From Clostridium chrysemydis (GTDB lineage Bacteria > Bacillota > Clostridia > Clostridiales > Clostridiaceae), in contig NZ_JADEKP010000001.1 in NCBI RefSeq assembly GCF_015234215.1, positions 1,178,001-1,242,000 on the forward strand: a stretch of 64,000 bases of DNA, read 5' to 3'. Under the pieces are notes generated by a model. The model made no database searches. It worked only from the letters and a program-made list of their open reading frames with translations, and was not told the origin of the DNA. Every line of letters starts with the position of its first letter. Positions within the stretch are counted from its first letter, which is position 1. This document shows positions 26,891-36,094 of this stretch, in pieces. Made by a program: the position numbers and the translations under genes.

Positions 26891-26901
26891 GTGGTAATCT
26901 A

Positions 26902-27675
26902 TTAAGACTTTTGTCTTACTCTTTCATACAAAACTATTGAAGTTGCAACTGCAACATTTAATGATTCTGCATTTCCTGGCATCGGTATTTTAACTTTTGA
27001 ATCTGAAAGGTCGTATACTTCTTTTGAAACTCCGTTTCCTTCATTTCCAACTGTTACAACTACCTTACCTTTTAAATCTTCTTTAAAGAAATCACATTTT
27101 CCTTCTAGTGATGTTGCTAGAATTTTAAATCCATCTTCTTTTAAAGCTTTTAAAATATTTAAATCATCATCAAAAATTATAGGAAGATAGAAAATTGAAC
27201 CCATAGTTGACCTTATAACTTTCTCGTTATATATATCCACTGTTCCTTTAGTTAATATAACCCCATCACAACCTGCTGCGTGCGCTGTTCTTATAATAGT
27301 CCCTAAATTCCCTGGGTCTTGAACCTTATCACAAAGTATATAAAATTCTTTAAAGTCTTTAGTTTTTTCTTTTTCCATATTTACTACGGCTATAATCCCT
27401 TGACTATTTGTAGTATCTGAAATTTCATTAAACAATTCATCTGTTAATCCAAAACTTCTACCTGAAAAATTATAATTTTCTAAAAGGTTTAGTGCTTTTT
27501 CTTCGCTTTGTTTATTAAAAAAAACTGAATCTAAAGAAGCACCAGCTTTTAGTGCTTCTTCTACGATTCTAAAACCTTCTATTATATATTTATGTTCTTT
27601 AGTTCTGTTTTTTCTATCTTTTAATTTTCTAGTTCCTTTAAAAATTGAGTTATCTTTACTTTCAATGTAAATCAA
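26902..27675 (-). CDS. TrmH-family (SpoU) RNA 2'-O-methyltransferase
   Basis: SPOUT-fold RNA methyltransferase with an N-terminal substrate-binding domain (1-95) and the three knot motifs: VQDPGNLGTIIRTAHAAG, VTVGNEGNGVS and IPMPGNAESLNVAVATSIVLYE. The order and length (257 residues) fit the TrmH/RlmB group, likely acting on 23S rRNA or tRNA. The longest frame begins with GTG inside GAGGTG, so TTG at 27675, 6 bases after that ribosome site, is preferred. It lies 17 bases after ktrA and is the third gene of a ktrB-ktrA-trmH unit. Confidence 0.9.
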   Translation of the reverse strand: MIYIESKDNSIFKGTRKLKDRKNRTKEHKYIIEGFRIVEEALKAGASLDSVFFNKQSEEKALNLLENYNFSGRSFGLTDELFNEISDTTNSQGIIAVVNMEKEKTKDFKEFYILCDKVQDPGNLGTIIRTAHAAGCDGVILTKGTVDIYNEKVIRSTMGSIFYLPIIFDDDLNILKALKEDGFKILATSLEGKCDFFKEDLKGKVVVTVGNEGNGVSKEVYDLSDSKVKIPMPGNAESLNVAVATSIVLYERVRQKS

Positions 27676-27692
27676 ATTTCGCACCTCAAAAA

Positions 27693-28361
27693 CTAATTTA
27701 ATTTAACTATCATACCTTCAAGCTTACTTAAATCTTCAGCAGATCCTATTGCAATTAAGATATCTTTAGCTTCAACTACATCATCTGCTAAAGGTGAAAG
27801 GTTAATTTCATCCCCTCTTTTAATTGCCATAACGTTTATTCCGTATTTACTTCTAAGTTTTAATTCACCTAAAGTACTTCCAGTCCACTCTTCTAAACTT
27901 TCAATTTCCATTATGCTATAGTCAGGAGATAGCTCTATAAAGTCTAAAATACTTTCTGAAACTAAGTTATGGGCAACTCTAACCCCCATATCTTTTTCAG
28001 GTAAGATTACTCTATCTGCACCTATTTTATATAATACTTTCGCGTGTAAATCACTATTACCTTTAGCTATTATATATCTAACTCCAAGTTCTTTTACAAG
28101 TAAAGTTACCATAACACTTGCTTGTATGTTTGAACCTATAGTAACAACAGCTACGTCAAAGTTTCTTAAACCAAGAGATCTTAAAGCATTTTCATCAGTT
28201 GCATCCATTTGCACCGCATGAGTTACCTTATCTGAAATATCTTGTATTAAATCTTCATCTTTATCAATTACTAATACATCATTTCCTAGACCGTATAGCG
28301 TTTCTGCTACTGAAGAACCAAATCTTCCAAGTCCTATTACAACAAATTGTCTTTTTGCCAT
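27693..28361 (-). CDS. ktrA: Ktr/Trk potassium uptake regulatory subunit (RCK protein)
   Basis: Cytosolic gating ring of a KtrAB-type potassium channel. The RCK_N Rossmann domain starts FVVIGLGRFGSSVAETL and contains the nucleotide-binding acidic residue in VLVIDKDED; the RCK_C domain (about 140-222), which in Firmicutes may bind c-di-AMP, follows. Length is 222 residues. It lies 11 bases after the membrane subunit gene. KtrA versus KtrC cannot be settled from the sequence alone. Confidence 0.92.
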   Translation of the reverse strand: MAKRQFVVIGLGRFGSSVAETLYGLGNDVLVIDKDEDLIQDISDKVTHAVQMDATDENALRSLGLRNFDVAVVTIGSNIQASVMVTLLVKELGVRYIIAKGNSDLHAKVLYKIGADRVILPEKDMGVRVAHNLVSESILDFIELSPDYSIMEIESLEEWTGSTLGELKLRSKYGINVMAIKRGDEINLSPLADDVVEAKDILIAIGSAEDLSKLEGMIVKLN

Positions 28362-28372
28362 AAAATCATCCC

Positions 28373-29719
28373 CTAACCAATTAAAATCTTACCTTCTGGG
28401 TATTTCATTGTTCTTTTCTTTTTCTTTCTTAAGAAAGCTAGCGCTACAGTAAGAGGACCGACTCTACCAAAGTACATAGTAATCATTATGATTATTTTAC
28501 CTATACTACTTAATCTTTGAGTTACTCCAGTTGTTAATCCTACCGTACCAAAGGCTGATGTAGCCTCATATAAAAGGTTTATAAATTTTTCATTTGGTTC
28601 TGTTACTGATAAAATAAGCGTTACTATTAAAACTAGTGACATCCCTATAAAAAATACAGCAAATGCCTTGTAGACTAAGTCTTTAGCAAATCTTCTACCA
28701 AAAACCTCTGTATCTTCTCTTCCTCTTATTACCGAAATAACAGTAAGTATAACTATACCAAATGTTGCAGTTTTAAGTCCTCCTGCAGTTGACCCTGGTG
28801 AACCACCTATAAACATAAGTAATACTGTAAGCATCTTTCCTGCTGTTGTCATCCCATCTGTAGATACACTGTTAAACCCAGCTGTCCTTGGAGACACTGC
28901 TGCAAAATAAGAGTTTAACACTTTATCTCCTACGTTCATATTACCTATAGTTTGAGCGTTATTCATCTCAAATAAATACATTAAAATTGTACCACCAACT
29001 ATTAGAACTGCTGAAATTAACAGTACTATTTTTGAGTGAACTGATAATTTTTTAAGTCCCCTGTAATTATAAACTTCAAGCCAAACTGTAAATCCTAATC
29101 CACCGATTATTATAAGTAAACTTAAAGTTATAAGAATTACAGGATTATTATAATACCCTGTTACACTGCTAAAACCTCCTAAAAGGTCAAAACCTGCATT
29201 ACAAAAACCTGAAATAGAGTGGAATATACTATAATAAATCCCTTTTAATAGACCAAATTCAGGTATAAATTGTGTTGATAAAAGTAATGCACCAAAAAAT
29301 TGAACTGCAAATGTAAATCCTAATACGTATCGTACCATCTTTACAAGTCCTTGAATACTAAATGTGTTCATTGCTTCTTGCATAATTAATCTATCTTTTA
29401 AAGTTATCTTTTTCCCTAGTAATAATGCTATGAAAGTAGCAAAAGACATGAAACCCAGTCCCCCAATTTCAATTAAAAGCATTATAACTATTTGTCCAAA
29501 CTGATTCCAGTAAGTACCTGTATCTAAAGTTACTAGACCAGTAACACAAACTGCTGATGTTGAAGTAAATACAGCATCTAAAAAGTTTGTATACTCACCA
29601 CTTTTTGATGATATAGGTAGACTTAAAAGGATTCCACCTATAAGAATAACTATAAAGAAACCAAGTGCAAGAACTTGAACAGCGTTTAAATCAAGCTTCT
29701 TATTAATTTTCGTCTTCAT
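28373..29719 (-). CDS. ktrB: Ktr/Trk potassium uptake membrane subunit (TrkH family)
   Basis: Eight-helix potassium channel-like protein, 448 residues, with four selectivity loops: TSTSAVCVTGLVT, SISGFCNAGFD, ISPRTAGFNS-like (SPRTAGFNSV) and SAFGTVGLTTG. The loop SPGSTAGGLKT marks the intramembrane hinge region. The ATG at 29719 follows AGGTGATTG. No c-di-AMP (ydaO) riboswitch is visible in the roughly 160 bases upstream. First gene of the unit. Confidence 0.94.
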   Translation of the reverse strand: MKTKINKKLDLNAVQVLALGFFIVILIGGILLSLPISSKSGEYTNFLDAVFTSTSAVCVTGLVTLDTGTYWNQFGQIVIMLLIEIGGLGFMSFATFIALLLGKKITLKDRLIMQEAMNTFSIQGLVKMVRYVLGFTFAVQFFGALLLSTQFIPEFGLLKGIYYSIFHSISGFCNAGFDLLGGFSSVTGYYNNPVILITLSLLIIIGGLGFTVWLEVYNYRGLKKLSVHSKIVLLISAVLIVGGTILMYLFEMNNAQTIGNMNVGDKVLNSYFAAVSPRTAGFNSVSTDGMTTAGKMLTVLLMFIGGSPGSTAGGLKTATFGIVILTVISVIRGREDTEVFGRRFAKDLVYKAFAVFFIGMSLVLIVTLILSVTEPNEKFINLLYEATSAFGTVGLTTGVTQRLSSIGKIIIMITMYFGRVGPLTVALAFLRKKKKRTMKYPEGKILIG

Positions 29720-29879
29720 TCAATCACCTCAAAGGTTTCCTAAACATTTAATCTTATTATATACTATTTTAATGCATATTATAAGCTTTATACATTATAC
29801 TTTCCTTCTGTTAAATTAAAGTTTTATATTTGTTAAGTTTTATAAAACTTATCATTATAAAAAACTTCTATATATAAAG

Positions 29880-29904
29880 AAAATGCGACTAAACGTCGCA
29901 TTTT
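29880..29904 (-). terminator. intrinsic terminator of infC-rpmI-rplT
   Basis: AAAATGCGAC and GTCGCATTTT form a perfect 10-bp stem with a 5-base loop right after the rplT stop. Confidence 0.85.
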
Positions 29905-29915
29905 ACAAATCTATA

Positions 29916-30272
29916 TTAAGCTAAGTGCTTTTTAGCAACTTCAACTAATTCAGCGAAAGCTTTTGGATCGTTGATAGCTATCTCTGATAACATTTTTCTG
30001 TTTATATCTATTCCAGCTAATTTGATTCCGTTCATGAATCTTGAGTATGAAAGACCATTCATTCTTGTAGCTGCGTTTATTCTAGCTATCCAAAGTCTTC
30101 TGTAGTCTCTCTTTTTTAATCTTCTTCCAACGTAAGCATTTCTTAATGCTCTGATTACTGATTCGTTAGCTGTTTTGAATAACTTGCTTTTTCCACCGTA
30201 GTATCCTTTTGCAAGTTTTAATACTTTTCTATGATTCTTACGAGCGTTAACTGCTCTCTTTACTCTTGCCAT
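29916..30272 (-). CDS. rplT: 50S ribosomal protein L20
   Basis: Early-assembly 23S rRNA-binding protein, 118 residues, very basic N-terminal tail ([20 protein letters not shown]) then a globular domain with [16 protein letters not shown]. It can repress its own operon by binding the leader RNA. It follows rpmI by 26 bases. The ATG at 30272 follows AGGAGG. Confidence 0.98.
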   Translation of the reverse strand: MARVKRAVNARKNHRKVLKLAKGYYGGKSKLFKTANESVIRALRNAYVGRRLKKRDYRRLWIARINAATRMNGLSYSRFMNGIKLAGIDINRKMLSEIAINDPKAFAELVEVAKKHLA

Positions 30273-30298
30273 TCTCTTCTAAACCTCCTGCGTTACTA

Positions 30299-30496
30299 TT
30301 ATAGGTATGGTAATAATTTCTTCATGTTTTTCTCTTGAGTTGTAGATACGTATCCACCTTTTCTAAGTTTTCTCTTAGTTTTTGAGCTTTTCTTAGTTAA
30401 GATGTGGCTTCTGAAAGCTTTAGCTCTTTTAAGTTTCCCTGTACCTGTCTTTCTGAATCTTTTTGCTGCACCTCTATGTGTTTTCATTTTTGGCAT
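30299..30496 (-). CDS. rpmI: 50S ribosomal protein L35
   Basis: 65-residue basic ribosomal protein, [20 protein letters not shown] at the N-terminus, a full match to the family. It lies between infC and rplT in the universal order. The ATG at 30496 follows GAGGAGG. Confidence 0.98.
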   Translation of the reverse strand: MPKMKTHRGAAKRFRKTGTGKLKRAKAFRSHILTKKSSKTKRKLRKGGYVSTTQEKNMKKLLPYL

Positions 30497-30516
30497 GATA
30501 AAATCCTCCTCTCAGT

Positions 30517-31029
30517 TTATGCCTTTTTAGGGCCTAAAACCATAGTCATATTTCTTCCTTCTTTTTTAGCAGGTTTTTCGATGACACAAACGTCTTCTAA
30601 TTTTCCTACAAAGTTGTCAAGGATTTTTTGACCTAAATGAGTTAAACTCATTTCTCTTCCTCTGAATCTGACTGTGATTTTAACTTTATCCCCATCTAAT
30701 AGGAACTTTCTTGCTTTTTTAGCTTTTATAGCAATATCATTTTCTTCTATTGTAAGACTAACTCTTACTTCTTTTATACTAATGATTTTTTGCTTCTTCT
30801 TTGCTTCTTTTTCTTTTTTAGATTGTTCGTATATGAACTTTCCTAAATCCATTATTTTAGCTACTGGTGGATTGGCAGTTGGTGATATTAACACTAAATC
30901 CAAATCCCCTTCATAAGCCTTTTCAAGAGCTTCTCTTGTTGGAATAATTCCAAGTTGCTCACCGTCTCCAGCTATTACTCTTAATTCTTTTGCTCTAATT
31001 TCTTCGTTAGCAATATAATTTTTACTAAT
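30517..31029 (-). CDS. infC: translation initiation factor IF-3 with ATT start codon
   Basis: IF-3 checks the start codon and keeps the 30S subunit free. From the proposed start the product is 170 residues, [22 protein letters not shown] onward, the usual length. The strong site GGAGGTGG lies 5 bases before ATT (31029-31027), and no ATG/GTG/TTG is correctly placed; the longer ATG frame would run back through the leader terminator. Rare AUU-type starts are a known feature of infC and allow IF-3 to limit its own synthesis. N-domain 1-75, linker [12 protein letters not shown]-domain to the end. Confidence 0.95.
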   Translation of the reverse strand: MSKNYIANEEIRAKELRVIAGDGEQLGIIPTREALEKAYEGDLDLVLISPTANPPVAKIMDLGKFIYEQSKKEKEAKKKQKIISIKEVRVSLTIEENDIAIKAKKARKFLLDGDKVKITVRFRGREMSLTHLGQKILDNFVGKLEDVCVIEKPAKKEGRNMTMVLGPKKA

Positions 31030-31078
31030 GGCTTCCACCTCCGTCTTTATAACCATATACAGAATATATATATATAAA

Positions 31079-31200
31079 TAAAAGGACGGCATATTGCCGT
31101 CCTTATTTTATCGAAAACAAATAATTAATTACGATAATTAACCAAGCGAACATCTTACACTAGAGTTGCTGGTGAGAAACGGCTGTTTCTTCTTAACAAA
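31079..31200 (-). ncRNA. infC operon leader (L20-type) with attenuator
   Basis: About 120 bases of untranslated leader run from the promoter to a strong hairpin, AAGGACGGCA/TGCCGTCCTT (31104-31081), followed by TTTATTT on the minus strand and placed before the infC ribosome site. In Firmicutes this position holds an L20-binding leader in which L20 promotes premature termination. The upstream part (31120-31195) is structured in principle, but I assign the class by position and attenuator rather than by matching a covariance model. Confidence 0.75.
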
Positions 31201-31204
31201 ATTT

Positions 31205-31233
31205 ATTATACATATTCTTTTTTATCTTGTCAA
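31205..31233 (-). promoter_or_regulatory. consensus sigma-A promoter of infC-rpmI-rplT
   Basis: Perfect TTGACA (31233-31228) and perfect TATAAT (31210-31205) with a 17-base spacer on the minus strand, the strongest promoter in the window. Confidence 0.93.
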
Positions 31234-31239
31234 CACTTT

Positions 31240-32112
31240 TTAGTTAATTTCTCTAGAAAATTCTAAAAATTTGACTCTCTCTACAAAGACCTTCTCTATT
31301 GTATCAAGAAATTCTCTATTTGTACATAGTTCTTTGTGATAAATTAAAATTTCTTTTGGTGCATTGGTTATAAGACCGCTTATAATCACATCTTCTACAT
31401 TAACATCGTTCCCTATTTTAGAACCATTTAGATCTTTTGAAAATTCTTTTAATAGGTCTATCCCATCATTATCTCTTAAAATATAGTTTCCATCGTTATT
31501 AATATAGATGTGTATCTTTTCTATTTTGCTCTCTTGTATGTCTACAAAATATTTTAAAAGCTTTATAAATTCATTATATTCTTTTTCTACCATATATTTT
31601 TGAACTGTTTTATCTATAATTTTTTCTATATCTTCTCTTAAAGCTTTCATTCTAAAAGTTATAAAACCATTTATATTTAAATAATTTTCTTCTTCTAAAC
31701 AATTCTTTATCTTTTCTACAATACCATTTATTTTATTTTGGCAGTAAATATCTTCTTCATCTTTTATACTATTTTCGCTATTTAAAGTTTCCATTATTCT
31801 TTTTTCCGCTTCAATAACATCTTCTCCTTTTAGGAAAAAGTAAGTATCCCACAAAAATTCAAATAATTCTTTTTCTTTGTAGTTTCTTATTACAAATTTG
31901 TATAACATATGGCTTACATATAATTTAATTTTTTCAAAAGCTTCCTCTTTTTCTCTTGCCTCTTCTGTCATGACTTTAACAATATGAAATTCGCCCTCAA
32001 TTCTTTCTACTAATCCTATTACTATATTTTTTTCTTTAAGTAGGGTTTTCAAATCTTGTAACTCTTTTATAAAGTCTAACTCTCCCATATACGCAAGTTC
32101 TAGTACAAGCAT
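31240..32112 (-). CDS. ytxC: putative sporulation protein YtxC
   Basis: A 290-residue protein resembling YtxC, a spore-former family of unknown biochemical role that sits near thrS/infC in Bacillus as well. The N-terminal half is charged and helical. A middle segment has INGFITFRMKALREDIEKIID and QKYMVEKEYNEFIKLLKYFV, which is the conserved YtxC core. No signal peptide or membrane helix. AGGGAG 8 bases before ATG 32112 sets the start; the longest frame begins 3 codons earlier at GTG. Its stop lies just 6 bases from the -35 box of the infC promoter. Confidence 0.82.
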   Translation of the reverse strand: MLVLELAYMGELDFIKELQDLKTLLKEKNIVIGLVERIEGEFHIVKVMTEEAREKEEAFEKIKLYVSHMLYKFVIRNYKEKELFEFLWDTYFFLKGEDVIEAEKRIMETLNSENSIKDEEDIYCQNKINGIVEKIKNCLEEENYLNINGFITFRMKALREDIEKIIDKTVQKYMVEKEYNEFIKLLKYFVDIQESKIEKIHIYINNDGNYILRDNDGIDLLKEFSKDLNGSKIGNDVNVEDVIISGLITNAPKEILIYHKELCTNREFLDTIEKVFVERVKFLEFSREIN

Positions 32113-32257
32113 AGATTTCACTCCCTTCTAGTAATAGTATGTATTAACATAACTAGTACTATACGAACCATAGTTTTCTTTTACTCCCAAAATTATTGAA
32201 TATATTTTATAAAAATAGTACATTAAATATAAGCAAATTTTAGGAGGGCTTTTCTTT

Positions 32258-32950
32258 ATGCTATGTTTTGTTGATTATAGAACAACTGATTTAGAAATAG
32301 AAAATTTAAAAAAGTTAAATCTTAAACCAATTAAAATTCCAAAGTCAGATAAATTATATGAGGCTATAGACGGCCACACTGATATTCAATTATCTATAGT
32401 AAATAAAAAAGTAATTCTTCATAAAGATATACCAAAATCCTTTTTAGAAGAATTGAATTTTAACGGTGTAGATTATATAGTATCAGATACATCATTAGAA
32501 TCAACTTATCCTAATGATATTTCTTTAAACGCCTTAATAACTGAAGATTTTATTATGCATAACTTAGATTTTACTGATAAAAACATCTTAAAAAACTTTA
32601 AAGGTAAAAAACTTATTAATGTAAAGCAAGGCTATACAAGATGCTCTTGTCTGCCTATTAATGAGAATAATTTTATAACTACTGATAAAGGAATTCATAA
32701 TTCTCTTTTAAAGGAAGGTTATAATTCTCTCCTTCTTCCACCTGGAGATATAGAACTTAAACCCTTTGAGTACGGTTTTATAGGTGGAGTCGGAGGGATG
32801 TTAAACAGAAATACACTTTTATTATTTGGTGATATTAATTTTTATAAATATAAAGATTTGATATTAAATTTTTTAAAGCCTTTAAATATAAAGATAGTGT
32901 CATTAAAGGGTGGAAAACTTACTGATAGAGGAAGTTTACTCATACTCTAA
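32258..32950 (+). CDS. DUF6873 family protein (predicted guanidino-modifying-enzyme fold)
   Basis: 230-residue cytosolic protein of a clostridial family I associate with DUF6873, whose fold is predicted to resemble amidinotransferase/arginine-deiminase enzymes. Features consistent with this are a possible active-site pair in AIDGHTDIQL (His-x-Asp, near residues 43-52), NVKQGYTRCSCLPI with two cysteines near 128-130, IGGVGGMLNRNTLLLFGD and a C-terminal LTDRGSLLIL where catalytic Cys would be expected in classical members; here there is no Cys. The reaction is unknown. ATG 32258 follows TAGGAGGG. Single gene, convergent with the HD gene. Confidence 0.68.
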   Translation: MLCFVDYRTTDLEIENLKKLNLKPIKIPKSDKLYEAIDGHTDIQLSIVNKKVILHKDIPKSFLEELNFNGVDYIVSDTSLESTYPNDISLNALITEDFIMHNLDFTDKNILKNFKGKKLINVKQGYTRCSCLPINENNFITTDKGIHNSLLKEGYNSLLLPPGDIELKPFEYGFIGGVGGMLNRNTLLLFGDINFYKYKDLILNFLKPLNIKIVSLKGGKLTDRGSLLIL

Positions 32951-33000
32951 TCACAATATATCTTACGCAAAAATATATTTTTTTGTTCAATATTAAATCT

Positions 33001-33027
33001 AAAAAGCTATAAAATTTATAGCTTTTT
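33001..33027. terminator. bidirectional terminator between DUF6873 and HD genes
   Basis: AAAAAGCTATAAA and TTTATAGCTTTTT are perfect 13-base arms around one base. The right arm covers the last codons of the HD gene. Confidence 0.8.
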
Positions 33028-33663
33028 AGAAAATAACTCTCCACTAACTAATCCTTCTTCTTTGTACTTATTAAATAGAGAATTTACTTCATTTAAAATT
33101 TCTCTTCGCTCTTCTTTAGTAATTCCCCCTCTTCCAGCCTTATCCGAAATAAAAGTTAAAAGCAAATCATTTAAATCATTTTCTTTTTTCATGGCTTTAA
33201 TATCACCAAAAGGCAAATTCTTTTTTATGTATATATGGTGCATATGAAACTTTATTGATTTAATTATCTTTTCTTTTTCTTCTTTATTAAAGGTACTAAA
33301 ATTATCTAAAAATTCCTTTCCCATAATAGCACCAACTTTATCGTGATCATATGATGTCCACCTACCTTTAAAAAACTTAGTAGTTTTTGATTTTCCTATA
33401 TCGTGAAGTAGAAGACCAAACATAAATGTTTTTTTATCGTTAGCAAACTCTCGAAGTTTAGCCCCTTCATCTATAACTAGCATCATATGATTCCAAACTA
33501 CACCTTCGCTATGGTATTTTGGCGATTGCATAGTAAATCTAAGGTCGTCTAACATATTAAAAGGATAATCTTTAAGTTCTTCTTTTTCTATCATTCTATT
33601 TAAAATAAGAGAAGGTTTTTCACTTTCTAAAAGTGCCTTTTGAATTTTTTTAATCTTTTCCAT
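33016..33663 (-). CDS. HD domain protein
   Basis: Metal-dependent phosphohydrolase fold, 215 residues. The H...HD...D ligands are visible as VVWNHMMLVIDEG, MFGLLLHDIGKSKT, the downstream helix DHDKVGAIMGKEFLDNF and a late Asp in TFISDKAGRGG. The N-terminal part is like the HD portion found near tRNA nucleotidyltransferases (cca), so a nucleotide or RNA 3'-end substrate is possible. The longest frame starts at 33687, but AAGGAG before ATG 33663 is well placed. Confidence 0.83.
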   Translation of the reverse strand: MEKIKKIQKALLESEKPSLILNRMIEKEELKDYPFNMLDDLRFTMQSPKYHSEGVVWNHMMLVIDEGAKLREFANDKKTFMFGLLLHDIGKSKTTKFFKGRWTSYDHDKVGAIMGKEFLDNFSTFNKEEKEKIIKSIKFHMHHIYIKKNLPFGDIKAMKKENDLNDLLLTFISDKAGRGGITKEERREILNEVNSLFNKYKEEGLVSGELFSKKL

Positions 33664-33752
33664 AAAAAACTCCTTTTTTATTAACAATTAGTAATATAAA
33701 CTCATATATTTTAGTATAATCTTATATAAAGAAATTTATTATTTTTTATTTT

Positions 33753-33824
33753 GGCGCTATAGCCAAGTGGTAAGGCGAAGGTCTGCAAAACCTCTATTCC
33801 CCAGTTCAAATCTGGGTGGCGCCT
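33753..33824 (+). tRNA. tRNA-Cys (anticodon GCA)
   Basis: A 72-base cloverleaf: acceptor GGCGCTA / TGGCGCC, D arm GCC-AAGTGGTAA-GGC, anticodon loop CTGCAAA holding GCA, T arm CCCAG-TTCAAAT-CTGGG, discriminator T. CCA is not encoded. TATAAT at 33715-33720 may be its -10 box. A weak hairpin (AGGATAGG/CCTATCCT, 33836-33862) downstream may terminate it. Confidence 0.95.
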
Positions 33825-33887
33825 CTTCTTTTATTAGGATAGGCCTAACTCCTTCCTATCCTTATTAATTTTGCTTATCTTAAACAT

Positions 33888-33926
33888 AAAAAAGTGAAGC
33901 GTAAAAATTTTACACTTCACTTTTTT
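33888..33926. terminator. terminator of hslO (bidirectional)
   Basis: A 19-base stem, AAAAAAGTGAAGCGTAAAA against TTTTACACTTCACTTTTTT, with a single mismatch and a 1-base centre. It lies 12 bases after the hslO stop and could also stop transcripts from tRNA-Cys. Confidence 0.85.
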
Positions 33927-33938
33927 CTTTTATATATT

Positions 33939-34826
33939 TTATTTGTTAGATTCTTCTATAAGCTTACCTATATCATCATGTGTAAACTCGTATTTAGTTC
34001 CACAGAAATGACAAACTATCTCTTCGCTTTTATTTTCATCATAGATTTCATTTAAATCCTTTTGCCCTATACTTAAAAGTGCCTTTTCAACTCTTTCTCT
34101 AGAGCAATCACATTTATACATAGGTTCTACAATTTCACTTGATATTTTAGGGTCCATATCGCTAAATATTAATTCTATAATATCTTCGATTGTTTTCCCT
34201 TCACTTATTAATGTAGTTATAGGTGGAATTTCTTCTAATCTATAAGTTATTATATCTGCTAAAAGCGGATCTGAGTCTGGCATCATTTGAATTATAAATC
34301 CACCTGAAGCTTTTATTGAATAATCTGTATCTACTAAAACTCCAAGTGATACAGCAGATGGAGTTTGCTCTGAAACTGTAAAGTAATAAGCTAAGTCTTC
34401 TGCTATCTCTCCTGTGTATATAGGAACTTGACCAACATACGGATCTTTAAGTCCCATATCTTTTATTACATATAACATCCCGTTTAGACCTAAGGCTCCA
34501 CTTACATCTAACTTACCATTTGGCTTAAGTGGAATATCTACATTTGGATTTCCTATAAATCCTTTAACTGACCCGTCAGCATGTCCAGTTACAGTAACGC
34601 TTCCTGCAGGGCCTCCACCATTTATTTTAAGAGTTATAGCTTCTTTTTCTCCTTTTAATTGAACTCCCATAAGAGCACAACCTGTAAGCATTCTTCCAAG
34701 GGCAGCTGCTGACGTTGGAGTACACTCGTGTATTTTTACACCTTCGTTTACAAGATTAGTTGTAATTCCTCCAATAAATCTTATCATTCCGTCTTTTGCA
34801 GTACCTCTAATAATTTTATCTTTCAT
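33939..34826 (-). CDS. hslO: Hsp33 redox-activated chaperone
   Basis: Cytosolic holdase switched on by oxidation. The N-terminal chaperone domain (1-225) has [20 protein letters not shown] and the C-terminal zinc switch carries CDC (residues about 241-243) and CHFC (about 272-275), the full CXC...CXXC set. Length is 295 residues. ATG 34826 follows GGAGGG. It starts 2 bases after the methyltransferase stop, so the two are translationally coupled. Confidence 0.97.
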   Translation of the reverse strand: MKDKIIRGTAKDGMIRFIGGITTNLVNEGVKIHECTPTSAAALGRMLTGCALMGVQLKGEKEAITLKINGGGPAGSVTVTGHADGSVKGFIGNPNVDIPLKPNGKLDVSGALGLNGMLYVIKDMGLKDPYVGQVPIYTGEIAEDLAYYFTVSEQTPSAVSLGVLVDTDYSIKASGGFIIQMMPDSDPLLADIITYRLEEIPPITTLISEGKTIEDIIELIFSDMDPKISSEIVEPMYKCDCSRERVEKALLSIGQKDLNEIYDENKSEEIVCHFCGTKYEFTHDDIGKLIEESNK

Positions 34827-34828
34827 TT

Positions 34829-35578
34829 TTATCCCTCCAAATCTCCTTTTTTAAGGACATATAAAATTCTTTCTGACTGGTCTTTTACTGATTCTTTTGA
34901 ATACCCGTCGTATTTACCTAAAATTTCAAAACCTAAACTGGCAACTAAGTTTTCTATAAATTCTTCTTTATATGCTCTTTCAAAATGTTCTTCTTCAAAT
35001 CTTTCATATAATTCACCGTCTTTAATAAAGAAAGTTAAAAACATATTGACTATCTCATCTTCAAAGGAGTTTTCCCAAGAATAAAAAACTTCTTCTGAAT
35101 TATATGTATAAATATTATTACCTAAAATAGTAGATAATTTATAGTAAGAATTTATATCAAAGATAAATATACCATCTTTTTTAAGGTGATTGTATACCCC
35201 TTTAAAATAATTCTCTAAATCTTCATCTTCTAAAATATAATTAGTAGAATCTAAAACTGAAGTAATTAAATCAAATTTATGATTTAAAGAAAGTTCAGTC
35301 ATATCTTGGCAAACTATTCTACTTCTAATTCTAGCTTCTTTAAACTTTTCAAAAGCCTCTCTTAACATATCTTCTGATAAGTCTACAGCAAATGATTTAT
35401 TAAACTCTTTAGAAAGTCTTAAAGATACATTTCCAGTTCCACAAGCTAAATCTAGATAATCCTCAAAATCAATTTTTAAATCTTTAGAGATATCTAAAAT
35501 CCTATTACCTATTTTATCGTAATCTATATCTTCATTTATAAGTTCATCATAAATCTTTGCAAATTCGCCGTAAGCCAT
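34829..35578 (-). CDS. class I SAM-dependent methyltransferase
   Basis: 249-residue cytosolic methyltransferase. The SAM motif I is [19 protein letters not shown] (about 41-59), then [12 protein letters not shown] as motif II and [14 protein letters not shown] as motif IV. The N-terminal [19 protein letters not shown] is typical of the small-molecule-type family with DUF4942-free, YrrT-like proteins. The substrate is unknown; coupling to hslO gives no direct hint. ATG 35578 follows GGGGGAG. Confidence 0.88.
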   Translation of the reverse strand: MAYGEFAKIYDELINEDIDYDKIGNRILDISKDLKIDFEDYLDLACGTGNVSLRLSKEFNKSFAVDLSEDMLREAFEKFKEARIRSRIVCQDMTELSLNHKFDLITSVLDSTNYILEDEDLENYFKGVYNHLKKDGIFIFDINSYYKLSTILGNNIYTYNSEEVFYSWENSFEDEIVNMFLTFFIKDGELYERFEEEHFERAYKEEFIENLVASLGFEILGKYDGYSKESVKDQSERILYVLKKGDLEG

Positions 35579-35621
35579 AAAACTCCCCCAGTCACTTTAA
35601 ATACTATTTATTATATTATAA

Positions 35622-35909
35622 TTATTTTTCTTTTAAGTCAATCTTATCTTCTTTTAAGGGTTCTCTACCTAGTATTTGCTCGTTTGTTGGAATATTTAAT
35701 CTTTTCTTTCTACTTGTCATCATTCCACCTATTCTTCCTGTTTCTTCAGCCGTTAAAGATCCCCAACCTCCCTCGTCTACTTTATCACTTAAACCGAGTT
35801 CTCCTGCAATTTCGTATTTAATTTTTTCTCTCATCTTTTCTGCTTCTGTTAATTCTTTATTGGATTTTAATTTTGATTTAATTATTTTTTTTAAAGGTGT
35901 TTTACTCAT
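35622..35909 (-). CDS. alpha/beta-type small acid-soluble spore protein (SspF-like)
   Basis: 95-residue DNA-binding spore protein. The SASP core runs from KYEIAGELGLSDKV, which includes a site similar to the germination protease cut (E-IA-xE), through GSLTAEETGRIGGMMTSRKK. Typical SASPs are 60-70 residues; this one has an extra charged N-terminal 30 and a C-terminal tail rich in Lys, Glu and Pro, so it fits the SspF-like branch. ATG 35909 follows GGAGTG. It should be made late in the forespore, but I did not identify a convincing sigma-G promoter. Presence of this gene means a spore former. Confidence 0.85.
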   Translation of the reverse strand: MSKTPLKKIIKSKLKSNKELTEAEKMREKIKYEIAGELGLSDKVDEGGWGSLTAEETGRIGGMMTSRKKRLNIPTNEQILGREPLKEDKIDLKEK

Positions 35910-36094
35910 ACATAATCACTCCATTTCTTTATGTATTTTTTCCATATATTCACCTATTATTCAAAAAATAAAGTTTTCACAAATATAAATCTAAATTTAG
36001 AAAACATTTTGTAAAAAAAGTAAGTATTTTTTATATAATAAATTATAATATTTTATTTTTTTCTTTTAATAGTTCACTATTTTTACCATAGCTA

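Noticed and set aside
29720-29879. Possible c-di-AMP (ydaO) riboswitch before ktrB
   Set aside because: The interval is short and AT-rich with no matching conserved core; only the L20 operon terminator stands out.
31030-31092. Upstream ATG extension of infC giving 191 residues
   Set aside because: It would translate the leader and start next to the attenuator hairpin; the strong ribosome site and protein family length support ATT 31029.
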